This document shows positions 1-8,632 of a stretch of 64,000 nucleotides of DNA, one piece after another. Positions within the stretch are counted from its first letter, which is position 1; every line of letters begins with the position of its first letter. The stretch is from JAEYXS01 sp943367715. Lineage in GTDB: Bacteria; Verrucomicrobiota; Verrucomicrobiia; Limisphaerales; JAEYXS01. Under the pieces are notes generated by a model. That model ran no database searches and had not been told where the DNA came from. It saw only the letters and a program-made list of their open reading frames with translations. The stretch is taken from contig CALRJY020000001.1 of NCBI GenBank assembly GCA_943367715.1, positions 186,001-250,000 of the forward strand, given 5' to 3'. A program made the position numbers and the translations under genes.

Positions 1-1680
1 CTTCTCCACGAAGTCCGTGGCATACGCGCCCATGGTCCATTCATGACCATCCGCGCTTACTTCGCTCTCCACATAGAAATTATCGAGCAGCACAAACTCA
101 CGGGCGAGGTGATGGTGATTGGGCGTGATCTTTTCTGGAAAGAGGCAGAGCTTGGCATCTCCTTTGCCCTCCGGCATGTCACCAAAGACCTGATCGTAAG
201 TGCGATTTTCCTTCACGATGTAGATGCAATACTTGATCGGGCTGGGATCGCCAACGCGTCCGGGAATGGGGCTGTCTGCCGGACGAGGGACAGGTGGTGA
301 ATTATCCTTTTTGGCGGGTGAGCATTGATAGGCTTGCGCCGTATAAGCCTCCAGTTCCTTGGCGAACTCGCTGCGTTTGGGCAGATCAATGATGCTCAAT
401 GTGCCCTTGAACAAGCCGCCGATGTATTCTGTGACCGTGCCCGCTGGCGCTTTGCGGCCGGGCTGCGGGCCGTTGGGATTGGGCTTGGAGATGATGCCCT
501 TGCCATTCGTCACGAGCAGTTTCTTGCCGTCGGGCGTGACGCGCACCGAGGTGGGATACCAGCCAGTGGGGATGAAACCGAGTGACCGGCTTTTCCCTCG
601 CACGGTGACGTCGATGACCGCCAGTGTGTTGATATTGGCGTTCGCGATGAAGAGCGTCTTTTCATCTGGTGTCAGCGCGAGACTGTCGGGCGTGGCACCG
701 GGAGGCGAAGCGGGATGCAATGCGGCCCAGATGGTTTCGATGGGTTTGCCTTTTTCCGTATCAAAAACAGTGACGGTGTTGCGATTGGCATTGGCTACGT
801 AGAGCAGCTTGCCGTTCTTGGTGAGCAACATCTCGTTCGGATGATCTTCCGTGGGCCAGTTCGCGATGATGGTGTTGGACCTGAGGTCAATCACGGCCAC
901 TTGAGCATGCGCCCAGAGGCTGACGTAGAGGCGGCCCTTGCGTTCATCCAGTCGACAAGCATAGGGGAAGGGAGCTTCCGGACTGTTCGGATCAGAGGCG
1001 GCTTCCGCACGCTTGCGGATGGCGGCGAGGTCATCACTCACGGGAGCACCCGTTGGATTAAATGTTTTGCTGCGCGCCGCAGTATAACCTTCAAAGCCGA
1101 TATCCACGATCTTGTTGGTGCCTGCCAGATCTACCCGCGCTATGCTTTGGCCGAGTACATTTGCCACGTAGAGGCTTTGGGCATCGCTGGACAAAGCCAA
1201 CCCAGCGGGGATGCCGCGTTCCTTGATGTCCCGCAGAGGCACCGTGCTTTCGGCACTAAGTTTTCCGCTGGTGGCATCGAACTCAAACACATGTATCACC
1301 TCGCTGCCTGCGCCGCTGGTGTAGAGCTTATTGCCGGTGCGGGTGAATTCCAGGCCGTAGAAGGATTCCTCAATCTTCGAGCGATGAACGATCTGACCAT
1401 TGCCGATATCCACGATGACGACCTCATGAGTGCCATGCCCAGAATGGAGGATGGCGGCGTAACGACCAGCGGGATGCACGGCGATGTTCACGGGGAAATC
1501 GCCCAGATCCACCTGTTTACCCGCCGGGCGCAGGGACCACATGTTCGGCAGCAAGACGGATCCGTCCGGTTGTTTGCCCGGCCAGCGGGCGGCTGAACTG
1601 GAGGCAGGTGGTTCCGCAGCCAAGGCGGAAAAGGCGAGGGCGAAGGCGGCGGTTCCCGCGAGCAGGCGTAAAGTGGTCAT
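1..1680 (-). CDS. YncE-like beta-propeller / phosphoesterase fusion, 3' end cut by window
   Basis: 560 codons are visible and the gene continues past the left window edge. A signal peptide (MTTLRLLAGTAAFALAFSALA) indicates export. Residues about 40-430 hold repeated propeller blades with YVAN/FIAN-type strands (LYVANVLGQSIARVDL, LLYVANANRNTVTVFD, TLFIANANINTLAVID), typical of the YVTN/YncE family. Residues 490-502 read KENRTYDQVFGDM and 544-550 read DGHEWTM. These are hallmarks of the alkaline phosphatase/phospholipase C-like domain that follows YncE propellers in a known bacterial fusion. The substrate cannot be told. The start is the ATG before the signal peptide; no Shine-Dalgarno is visible. 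It is transcribed divergently from the TIM-barrel gene to its right. Confidence 0.85.
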   Translation of the reverse strand, partial: MTTLRLLAGTAAFALAFSALAAEPPASSSAARWPGKQPDGSVLLPNMWSLRPAGKQVDLGDFPVNIAVHPAGRYAAILHSGHGTHEVVIVDIGNGQIVHRSKIEESFYGLEFTRTGNKLYTSGAGSEVIHVFEFDATSGKLSAESTVPLRDIKERGIPAGLALSSDAQSLYVANVLGQSIARVDLAGTNKIVDIGFEGYTAARSKTFNPTGAPVSDDLAAIRKRAEAASDPNSPEAPFPYACRLDERKGRLYVSLWAHAQVAVIDLRSNTIIANWPTEDHPNEMLLTKNGKLLYVANANRNTVTVFDTEKGKPIETIWAALHPASPPGATPDSLALTPDEKTLFIANANINTLAVIDVTVRGKSRSLGFIPTGWYPTSVRVTPDGKKLLVTNGKGIISKPNPNGPQPGRKAPAGTVTEYIGGLFKGTLSIIDLPKRSEFAKELEAYTAQAYQCSPAKKDNSPPVPRPADSPIPGRVGDPSPIKYCIYIVKENRTYDQVFGDMPEGKGDAKLCLFPEKITPNHHHLAREFVLLDNFYVESEVSADGHEWTMGAYATDFVEK

Positions 1681-1822
1681 GGTTTGTTAGGCGGGTTATA
1701 TCCTTCTCGGCGGATGGGGTAAACGGTAAAGGGTGAGCGTTGTTTCATGGCCGACAGAGACGTTCAGGCAGCCCGAAGATTCGCTTGCACCACGGGCGTG
1801 GTCTTCGCACGATAAGAACACT

Positions 1823-2713
1823 ATGATATTGATGGGCATTGGCGATGAGGCAGGCGGTGGCCTGGATTCACAGATCAAAGCGACGAAAGCGCTCGGCTGG
1901 AAGCATATCGAGATGCGCGGCGTGGAAGTGCCGGGCTTTCCGAAGGACAACTTTCATAACATTCCCGAAGCGGCGTTCGACCAGGCCGTGGCGAAGCTCA
2001 AGGAAAACGACATCACCGTGTATGCCTTCGGCTCCACGATCATGAACTGGGCGAAGACGGTGGAGACGCCGTTCGACGTCACGGTAGCCGAGGTGAAGCG
2101 CGCCATCCCCCGCATGCAAAAGATCGGCACGAAGTTCGTGCGCATCATGAGCTTCAAGCCGACGGAAGATGCTGCGGAGATTCCGGCGGTAGTCTTCGAG
2201 CGCGTGCGCGAGGTCACCAAGATGTTCCTCGATGCCGGCATCCAACCTGTGCACGAGAACTGCATGAACTACGGCGGCATCAGTTGGCAGCATGGCATCC
2301 AGATGATCGAGAAAGTGCCGGGCCTCAAGTGGGTGTTCGATACGGCCAACCCAATCTTCAATTACGACCGTCGCGGCGCGAAGCCTTGGGGCCGTCAGGA
2401 CCCGTGGGAGTTCTGGCTCCAGATGAAGCCGCACACCGCGCACATCCACATCAAGGACGCGACGTGGAATCCGGCGAAGAATGATGCCGACTACAACTGG
2501 CCGGGCGAAGGCCAAGGCCGCGTGAAGGACATCCTGCGCGATGCCTTTGCGAGCGGATACAAAGCGGGTATTTCCATCGAGCCACACATGGTGGTGGTGT
2601 TTCATGACACGACCGGGACTGGCAAGACGGTGACGGAAGCCGACACGCAGGCGAACTTCATCGAATATGGCAAGCGGTTGGAGAAACTGATCGCTGAAGT
2701 GAAGGCGAAGTAA
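1823..2713 (+). CDS. Sugar phosphate isomerase/epimerase-type TIM barrel
   Basis: A 296-residue xylose-isomerase-like TIM barrel (AP endonuclease family 2 fold), the usual length for hydroxypyruvate isomerase or tagatose/psicose 3-epimerase relatives. The expected metal quartet is visible: Glu145 (VHENCMNYGG), Asp173 (WVFDTANP), His209 (HIHIKDATW) and Glu253 (GISIEPHM). No signal peptide is seen, so it is probably cytoplasmic. The substrate is unknown. The start at 1823 is chosen because the frame before it (from 1733) lacks protein-like character and the barrel's first strand begins at MILMGIGDEAGGG. A start at 1832 is also possible. A hairpin terminator follows. Confidence 0.85.
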   Translation: MILMGIGDEAGGGLDSQIKATKALGWKHIEMRGVEVPGFPKDNFHNIPEAAFDQAVAKLKENDITVYAFGSTIMNWAKTVETPFDVTVAEVKRAIPRMQKIGTKFVRIMSFKPTEDAAEIPAVVFERVREVTKMFLDAGIQPVHENCMNYGGISWQHGIQMIEKVPGLKWVFDTANPIFNYDRRGAKPWGRQDPWEFWLQMKPHTAHIHIKDATWNPAKNDADYNWPGEGQGRVKDILRDAFASGYKAGISIEPHMVVVFHDTTGTGKTVTEADTQANFIEYGKRLEKLIAEVKAK

Positions 2714-2733
2714 TTCGTAATGCGAAATTCGTG

Positions 2734-2766
2734 ACAGCCGCTGGAGCAATCCGGCGGCTGTTTTTT
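2734..2766 (+). terminator. Rho-independent terminator of the TIM-barrel gene
   Basis: A 12-bp stem with one wobble pair, ACAGCCGCTGGA against TCCGGCGGCTGT, is followed directly by six T (2761-2766). The T-run overlaps the stop codon of the convergent gene at 2765. Confidence 0.8.
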
Positions 2767-3304
2767 ACTCTGCAAAGCCGTAGAGCATGCGATTGGTCTC
2801 GATGGATTCCGTCAGCATCTGTGGAAAAACATCCAGGTAATCCTTCACCTCGTCGTATGCTTTGAACCAATGGATGTCTTTCATATCGCCACCCGGGTAA
2901 ACCCTGTCGAAGAGCGACCGCACGTGTTCAAAGTTGATGGAGTTATAGAGCTTTAGCCAATACCTGGCACTGGCAGGTGACATCAGCAACGAATTTCGCA
3001 AACCCAATTCATTGAATGGCCGGTAAAAGGCGAAACCGAGCATGAAGCTTCGTGTGAACCGGAAAAGGCTGTCGGCTGCTTCCTCTTCTTTAGACTGATT
3101 CCAACTCACCCGCAGCAAACTGCAGATCAAATCATTCAGATAAACTTGATAGCATTGATTGTCCCAGCACCCAAGCGAGGTTTTGAAATCTGGCCAGACA
3201 TAATCATCCGTCACGTAAATCGTGTTAGGTGAATCTAGTGGTAGCCATTTCTCATTCAGCAAAATTTCCTCGGGCACCAGATAGTAAAAGGTCGTTACGC
3301 TCAT
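2765..3304 (-). CDS. Hypothetical protein, AT-rich
   Basis: 179 residues, not recognised. It has no signal peptide and no membrane segment. It is rich in aromatic residues (YYLVPEE, CWDNQCYQVYLND, FRFTRSFMLGFAFYRPFNE) and begins MSVTTFYYLVPEE. The gene is visibly poorer in GC than both neighbours, which points to recent acquisition or relaxed selection. It converges on the TIM-barrel gene, is divergent from the redoxin gene, and stands alone. An immunity- or SUKH-like role is conceivable from its size and composition, but nothing in the sequence shows it. Confidence 0.7.
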   Translation of the reverse strand: MSVTTFYYLVPEEILLNEKWLPLDSPNTIYVTDDYVWPDFKTSLGCWDNQCYQVYLNDLICSLLRVSWNQSKEEEAADSLFRFTRSFMLGFAFYRPFNELGLRNSLLMSPASARYWLKLYNSINFEHVRSLFDRVYPGGDMKDIHWFKAYDEVKDYLDVFPQMLTESIETNRMLYGFAE

Positions 3305-3427
3305 GGCATATTTAACATCAAGTTACTTTGGCATCGGCTGCAAGTATGAAATCCACCTGCATCCAAGAACCCTATGGACACCACATGGATTGCTGATAGC
3401 TTCTTCCTCAATCACCGATATCCATTT

Positions 3428-4600
3428 ATGAAGCTGCTGTCTCTGACTCTCGCTTTGTTCGCCCTGTGCACCACGCTCCGCGCTGAGGAAGGCGTGGCCG
3501 ATCTGCCCATCGGTGCACCAGCACCGGACTTCAACCTGCCGGGCATCGATGGTAAATCGCACAAGCTTTCCGAATATAAAAACGGCAAGGTGCTGATGAT
3601 CTTCTTCACCTCTAACCACTGTCCGACCTCTCATGGTGTGGAAGCGCGGCTGAAGAAGTTCCTCAAGGATTTCGAGGGCAAGGGACTGACCTTCGTGGCC
3701 ATCAATCCGAATCATCCTGATGGCTTGAGCATCGATGAGCTCGGTTATTCGAAGTACAACGATGGCTTCGAGGACATGAAGAAGTATGCGGTAGAGAGCG
3801 GCTTCACATTCCCTTATCTTTACGACGGTGAAACGCAGGCGATGGCCAAAGCCTATGGCTGCCTCGCCACACCGCATGTGTTCATCTTCGATGCCGAGCG
3901 CAAGCTGCGTTACAAAGGCCGCTTCGATGATTCACGTTTCGCCGATGAATCCACCGTTAAGTCAAACGATGCAAGAGATGCAGTCGAAGCTTTGCTAGCG
4001 GGCAAGCCGGTGCCGGTCGAGATCACGAAACCACACGGCTGCTCGACCAAGTGGCGCAGTAAGCAAGGGGCCGTGGTCGCGCAGACGCAGAAGTGGGAGA
4101 AGTCTCCCGTGACCATCGAGCAGATTGATGCGGCTGGGGTCGCGAAGCTGGTGAAGAATGGCACGAAGAAAGTGCGGCTCTTCAATGTGTGGGCCACAAC
4201 GTGCCTGCCGTGCGTCAAAGAATTCCCTGAGCTGGTCACCACCGCACGGAAGTTCGGTCTGCGCGATTTCGAGATGATCACGATCACTACGGATGACCCG
4301 GCGGATGCGGCCAAGGCGAAGGCGTTTCTGGAGAAGCAGGGGGCTGGCTTGATGGAACGCTTGAAGCCCTCACTCAAAGCCGAAGGGCGCACCACGAACA
4401 GCTATCTCTATAGTGGTGCGAACATTGAGGAACTCATGAAAACACTGGACCCGCAATGGCCCGGCGGCATCCCGCATACGGTGCTGGTGAGTACGGATGG
4501 GAAGATCGTCTGGAAGCACAATGGCATAGTGGATGGCGAGACTTTGCGGGCGAAAATTCTGGAGCACATGGGTAATTATTATGTGCCGGAGACGAAGTGA
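3428..4600 (+). CDS. Secreted two-domain redoxin / thioredoxin-like protein
   Basis: 390 residues. A signal peptide (MKLLSLTLALFALCTTLRA) is followed by an AhpC/TSA-type redoxin domain (about residues 25-190) and a second thioredoxin-fold domain (about 225-388). The first domain carries one cysteine, Cys65, in FFTSNHCPTSHG. The second carries a TlpA-like CxxC, Cys259 and Cys262, in VWATTCLPCVKEFPE, and ends with IPHTVLVSTDGKIVWKHNG, the cis-Pro loop and last strands. It is probably a periplasmic thiol oxidoreductase. The peroxiredoxin-like half may be non-catalytic because a resolving cysteine is not obvious. The start is placed at the signal peptide, not at the upstream in-frame ATG at 3374. 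Confidence 0.85.
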   Translation: MKLLSLTLALFALCTTLRAEEGVADLPIGAPAPDFNLPGIDGKSHKLSEYKNGKVLMIFFTSNHCPTSHGVEARLKKFLKDFEGKGLTFVAINPNHPDGLSIDELGYSKYNDGFEDMKKYAVESGFTFPYLYDGETQAMAKAYGCLATPHVFIFDAERKLRYKGRFDDSRFADESTVKSNDARDAVEALLAGKPVPVEITKPHGCSTKWRSKQGAVVAQTQKWEKSPVTIEQIDAAGVAKLVKNGTKKVRLFNVWATTCLPCVKEFPELVTTARKFGLRDFEMITITTDDPADAAKAKAFLEKQGAGLMERLKPSLKAEGRTTNSYLYSGANIEELMKTLDPQWPGGIPHTVLVSTDGKIVWKHNGIVDGETLRAKILEHMGNYYVPETK

Positions 4601-4629
4601 TAGTGGCTGTCTTTGATATCTAAGAATGT

Positions 4630-4661
4630 GAAACGCCCGGATTATCCGGGCGTTTCCTTTT
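4630..4661 (+). terminator. Rho-independent terminator after the redoxin gene
   Basis: A perfect 12-bp stem, GAAACGCCCGGA against TCCGGGCGTTTC with loop TTA, is followed by CTTTT. Confidence 0.85.
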
Positions 4662-4754
4662 GTTGAACCCCGTGCGACAAAACTGCAAAGGTGCCGGGAG
4701 TCAGGGATATTTTCACCCGTACCGATTTCCCCTAGGGTCTTCTTTATTAATTCT

Positions 4755-5534
4755 GTGAGTCCGACTGAACAATATCTAGCCAAGTGCCGCGCCATGGTGG
4801 AAGTGGTGGCGAAGCAACAACCTCTCATCCAGCAAGCGGCGGATGCGTTTGCGCAAACAATTCTCGCGGGGCGCATGGTGCATCTCTTCGGCTCGGGGCA
4901 CAGCCGCATTCTCGTTGAAGAGATGTGGCCGCGTTATGGCTCGTTTCCGGGGTTCAATCCCATTGTCGAGCTGTCGTTGAGCTTCCATAACTTGGTTGTC
5001 GGAGCGAATGGACAGCGGCAGGCGATGTTCCTGGAGAACGTCAGTGGACTGGCAGGACGCATTCTCAGGAATTTTGATTTGTCACCGTTGGAATCGGCGC
5101 TCGTAGTGTCGTCCAGTGGATGCAACATCGTGCCGATCGAGATGGCTGAGGGGTTCAAGCAACGTGGTATCAAGGTGGTGGTGATCATCAGCCGGTTGCA
5201 TTCGGAGGCGAGCACGAGCCAGCATCCGAGTGGGAAGAAACTGCAAGACTTTGCAGACATCGTACTGGATACGGGTGCGCCAGTCGGTGATGCGATGGTG
5301 AAGCTGGATGGGCTGGATACACCCGTGGCTCCGGGCTCGACGGTGGGCGGGTGTTTGCTGGTGAATACGATCAAGGCGGAAGTGGCCGACAGGCTGACGA
5401 AAGCAGGCAAGCCGCCCAAGGTGCTGACGGCGGGGGCACTGGTAGGTAAGGAGAAGGCGACGGAGTTGTTCGAATCTGCGTATGACGAGCACGCGCGGAG
5501 GATGGCGAAACTTTACGAAAATTTGGGAGCATAA
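4755..5534 (+). CDS. SIS-domain sugar isomerase-like protein
   Basis: 259 residues of SIS (sugar isomerase) fold, resembling the UPF0309-type proteins. The phosphosugar-binding signatures are visible: HLFGSGHSRIL near residue 40 and LVVSSSGCNIVPIEMAEGFKQRG near residue 117, followed by VVVIISRLHS. It probably binds or isomerises an amino-sugar phosphate in the cytoplasm; the substrate is unknown. The start codon is GTG at 4755. It is the first gene of a tight three-gene operon: its TAA is separated from the next ATG by one base. Confidence 0.85.
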   Translation: MSPTEQYLAKCRAMVEVVAKQQPLIQQAADAFAQTILAGRMVHLFGSGHSRILVEEMWPRYGSFPGFNPIVELSLSFHNLVVGANGQRQAMFLENVSGLAGRILRNFDLSPLESALVVSSSGCNIVPIEMAEGFKQRGIKVVVIISRLHSEASTSQHPSGKKLQDFADIVLDTGAPVGDAMVKLDGLDTPVAPGSTVGGCLLVNTIKAEVADRLTKAGKPPKVLTAGALVGKEKATELFESAYDEHARRMAKLYENLGA

Positions 5535-5535
5535 C

Positions 5536-6579
5536 ATGAAAAGCAATCCACTCCGTACGTCTGTTATCGGCAGCTATCCGTTTCCGGGCTGGCTGGAGTT
5601 TGCGTCGCACAATCTGCCGCAGTTCGGGAAGGATGATCTCACGGAGTTGCAGGATGATGCGGTGATCACGGCGGTGCATGATCAGTTGGCGGCGGGGCTG
5701 GATGTCATCACGGATGGCGAGCAGACGCGGCTGGATTTCAATCTTTCGTTCTACGGCTATATCCAAGGGATTGAGCTGGAATCGGTGTCGCCGCGCAAGT
5801 TCGGTCCGCCGGCGCATGATCAGCGCGGGAAGCATCAGGTGACAGGGGAATTGCGTGCGCCAAGGGGCTTGGGTGCGGTGGAGGAATTTAAGCGGCTGCA
5901 GAAGGTCGCGGCTTCACTGAAGGTGGATGAGAAGGTCACGCTGAAGGCGAGTGTGCCGGGGCCCTATACGTTGAGCGGGCGGTTGCTGCCGAACAAGCAG
6001 TATGCGGACCGGTATGCTTTGACGGAGGCGTTGCTGCCGATCGTGCGGAAGGAATTGGAAGACTTGGTCGCGGCGGGGTGCAAAGAGATCAGTGTGGATG
6101 AGCCTTCGATGAGTTGCTACGCGTATAAGGAAGATACGAAGCGGTTTGTGGATATCTTTAACCGCACGGTCGAGAGCGTGGTGGGGAAGACGCGAGTGTG
6201 CACGCATCTTTGCTTCGGCAATTACAAGGCGCGCGCAGTAGGGCCGCGGCGGATCAGCCCGATGTTTCCTGCGTTCCTCGACATGAAGGCGGATGAGATG
6301 CATGTGGAGATGGCGAGCCGGGAGTTTGCGGAGATCGAATTGATCGCGGACATCGCCAAGCGCATGGATGTGGCCATCGGCATCATCGATGTGAAGAGCT
6401 ACTATATCGAGACGGCGGAGGATGTGGCGAATCGCGTGAAGTTGTGCCTGAAGCATGCGCCGGCGGAGAAGCTGGTGTTCGCACCGGATTGCGGTCTGAG
6501 CCAGACGGCGCGATGGGCGGCGAAGCGGAAGCTGGTGAGCATGGTGGAGGGTGTGGCGAAGGTGAAGAAAGCGCTTTGA
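5536..6579 (+). CDS. MetE-like zinc methyltransferase (methionine synthase II C-terminal family)
   Basis: 347 residues matching the catalytic C-terminal half of cobalamin-independent methionine synthase (UROD/MetE-like TIM barrel). The zinc ligands of the family are visible: His224 and Cys226 in THLCFGN and Cys319 in PDCGLSQ. The family start RTSVIGSYPFPGW is present. It lacks the N-terminal half of full MetE, so it belongs to the short MetE-like group, which can use methyl donors other than methyl-tetrahydrofolate. The start at 5536 is one base after the SIS stop, implying translational coupling. The link to a SIS protein and an MBL lactonase-like enzyme is unexplained. Confidence 0.8.
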   Translation: MKSNPLRTSVIGSYPFPGWLEFASHNLPQFGKDDLTELQDDAVITAVHDQLAAGLDVITDGEQTRLDFNLSFYGYIQGIELESVSPRKFGPPAHDQRGKHQVTGELRAPRGLGAVEEFKRLQKVAASLKVDEKVTLKASVPGPYTLSGRLLPNKQYADRYALTEALLPIVRKELEDLVAAGCKEISVDEPSMSCYAYKEDTKRFVDIFNRTVESVVGKTRVCTHLCFGNYKARAVGPRRISPMFPAFLDMKADEMHVEMASREFAEIELIADIAKRMDVAIGIIDVKSYYIETAEDVANRVKLCLKHAPAEKLVFAPDCGLSQTARWAAKRKLVSMVEGVAKVKKAL

Positions 6580-6590
6580 GAGAATGCCAC

Positions 6591-7436
6591 ATGCTTAAGC
6601 CTGCTGCATTGAAAGGAGAAGGTTTTCTCGCTGATGTTAGAGCTGCTCAGTCTGACGCCTCCGGGTTCCATCTGTGGTGGTTGGGGCAGAGCGGGTTTTT
6701 GATTCAATGGCAGGGGAAGCATTTGTTGTTTGATCCGTATCTTTCGGATTCGTTGACGAAGAAGTATGCGGCGACGGATAAGCCGCATACGCGGATGACG
6801 GAACTGGTCATCGTGCCGGAGAAGCTGGATTTTGTGGATGTGGTGACGTCGAGCCACAATCATACGGATCATCTGGACCCGGAGACGTTGCAGCCGTTGG
6901 TGAAGGTGAACCCGGGGATGGTGATGGTTTGCCCGGAGGCGAATCGGGTGACGGTAAGGGAGCGGTCGAGATTGTCGGAGGAGCGCATCAAGGGATTGGA
7001 TGTGGGGCAGAAGGTTGCGGTGGCGGGCTTTGAGTTTCATGCAATCCCGGCGGCGCATGAGAAGCTGGATAAGGACAAGGATGGACGGCACATCTACCTA
7101 GGGTTCGTGGTGAAGTTTGGGCCGTGGACGATTTATCACAGCGGAGACACGATGTTGTTTGAGGGGATGGTGGATATCCTCATGCCGTTCAAAGTGGATG
7201 TGGCGTTGTTACCTATCAATGGACGCGCACCGGAGCGACGGGTGGCGGGGAATCTGTGGGGGCGGGAGGCAGCGCAGTTAGCGAAGGATATCGGGGCGAA
7301 GGTGGTGATCCCTTGTCACTATGATCTGTTCACATTCAACACGGCGACGACGGAAGAGTTTGAACGGACGTGCGGGGAGATTGGGCAGGGGTTTAAGGTG
7401 ATGCGGAATGGGGAATGGTGGGCGGGGAAGTTCTAA
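6591..7436 (+). CDS. MBL-fold metallohydrolase, UlaG-like
   Basis: 281 residues of metallo-beta-lactamase fold. The start is set at 6591, where homology-like sequence begins (MLKPAALKGEGFL), 11 bases after the MetE-like stop; the frame upstream reads through the neighbour. The zinc motif is SSHNHTDHLD (HxHxDH), with later ligands in HSGDTMLFEGM and PCHYDLFTFN. The N-terminal WWLGQSGFLIQWQGKHLLFDPYLSD is typical of UlaG/L-ascorbate-6-phosphate lactonase-type proteins. It probably hydrolyses a sugar lactone or related ester in the cytoplasm. It is the third gene of the SIS/MetE-like operon. Confidence 0.8.
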   Translation: MLKPAALKGEGFLADVRAAQSDASGFHLWWLGQSGFLIQWQGKHLLFDPYLSDSLTKKYAATDKPHTRMTELVIVPEKLDFVDVVTSSHNHTDHLDPETLQPLVKVNPGMVMVCPEANRVTVRERSRLSEERIKGLDVGQKVAVAGFEFHAIPAAHEKLDKDKDGRHIYLGFVVKFGPWTIYHSGDTMLFEGMVDILMPFKVDVALLPINGRAPERRVAGNLWGREAAQLAKDIGAKVVIPCHYDLFTFNTATTEEFERTCGEIGQGFKVMRNGEWWAGKF

Positions 7437-7470
7437 CCGCAGATTAGCGCAGATAGACGCAGATGGAAAA
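7437..7470. repeat. GCAGAT 10-bp-period repeat
   Basis: AACCGCAGAT, TAGCGCAGAT and AGACGCAGAT follow one another directly after the MBL stop codon, giving three GCAGAT words exactly 10 bp apart. The same design recurs at 38151-38180. The rest of the gap to 7553 holds only a good Shine-Dalgarno for the next gene (GGAGG at 7541-7545). Confidence 0.6.
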
Positions 7471-7553
7471 ACGCGCGTTTGGAGTGTGAGTTGAGGTTGT
7501 AGGGCGTTCCTGATTTTTCTTGTCAATCATGGGGGCGAGGGGAGGATTCGCTT

Positions 7554-8453
7554 ATGCGTTCCAAGATAGCTGTTTTCCTTTCGCTTGGCTTTCTCCTTTT
7601 GCTTTGTGGGTGTCTGGAGTTCGAGGAGCAGAGCATGTCGTATCGGTATGATGAGAAGACGGATACGATGTATATTTTTCAGGATTACCGGGGCATCAGT
7701 GCGGGCCAAGGGGAAGGATTGAGTGAGGCAGAAATTCGCGAGCTGGAATCGGTGATCAAAACGGAGCGGACTTTCTTTTTCGCGAACTGGATCGCGGAGT
7801 TCGACCGCGAAGCATTGATTGAACACCAGAAGGAGCTGAGAAATCCACCGGCAGAAGAGAAGCCGCAATTGAGCGATGAGGAGCGAAAACAACTGATCGA
7901 GTTGCTGGATCTGGCGTTGGCGAATGTCAAAGTTGAGAATGGAGCGTTTTATTTTGATGCTGAAAAACGGCTGTGCGGGGTGCAAAAAGTGACAGTGAAA
8001 AAGGTGTCTGAAATAATCCGTAGCGCGAATAAGGTCATCCCTATGGTGATCAGGGATTCAGTCAAGAATGAAGAGGATGCTGCGGTCAAAGCCGTACTCG
8101 TAAAAATGCTGGAGAAGCGCAAGGAGTTCATTTGGCTGGAAAAGAACACGTTGAACTGGGTGTGGCCGACCATCCAGGCAGAGTATGAAAAGAGATTTGG
8201 TGCCGGTGGTGAAGAAACGGAAATCATAGAGGCGTTCAAGAGTTCAGGAGGCCGAATTGAGTTCAAAGAGAATGAAGTCCATTTCCGGGTGGGGGCGCCG
8301 ACAGACAGGGTCACGAGCCTGGTGAGGCCGGTGGCGAAAGCGGCGAAAGATTATAAGGGTTACAAACCCAATGCGGTGGAGGAAGTAAAGAAGCGGGCGG
8401 TCATTTTGGATAAATATGATGTGGAGGCGGCGCGGAAGGAGTTTTTGAAGTAG
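7554..8453 (+). CDS. Hypothetical lipoprotein
   Basis: 299 residues. The lipoprotein signal MRSKIAVFLSLGFLLLLCGC ends in a lipobox (LLCGC), so the mature N-terminal Cys is about residue 20 and the protein should be membrane anchored. The remainder is charged and alpha/beta-like (MYIFQDYRGISAGQGEG, EELRNPPAEEKPQLSDEE), with no recognised catalytic motif. A strong Shine-Dalgarno (GGAGG, 8 bases upstream) supports the ATG at 7554. The function is unknown. No partner gene is evident: the preceding operon ends 117 bases upstream and a repeat lies immediately downstream. Confidence 0.75.
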   Translation: MRSKIAVFLSLGFLLLLCGCLEFEEQSMSYRYDEKTDTMYIFQDYRGISAGQGEGLSEAEIRELESVIKTERTFFFANWIAEFDREALIEHQKELRNPPAEEKPQLSDEERKQLIELLDLALANVKVENGAFYFDAEKRLCGVQKVTVKKVSEIIRSANKVIPMVIRDSVKNEEDAAVKAVLVKMLEKRKEFIWLEKNTLNWVWPTIQAEYEKRFGAGGEETEIIEAFKSSGGRIEFKENEVHFRVGAPTDRVTSLVRPVAKAAKDYKGYKPNAVEEVKKRAVILDKYDVEAARKEFLK

Positions 8454-8480
8454 GCCGGTTGCACCGGCGGGCCAATAATT
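8454..8480. repeat. GGTTGCACC palindromic repeat, copy 1
   Basis: GCCGGTTGCACCGGC is a perfect 6-bp-arm hairpin with loop TGC, followed by GGGCCAATAATT. It begins right after the lipoprotein stop codon. Three more copies lie near 38.0-38.3 kb. Confidence 0.65.
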
Positions 8481-8632
8481 CTTGGAGCAAAGGTTGAAAG
8501 GCGAAGGGTAGAGCTTCCTGCTTCGGCTGGGGCGGGGATCCGCCTCCTAACCTCGGCGGCTACGAAGTGAGAGGCTAAAAAAACGAGCTTTTCAGGAGGG
8601 TTCGTCGGCTTCACACTGTGGGGAATCAATCC

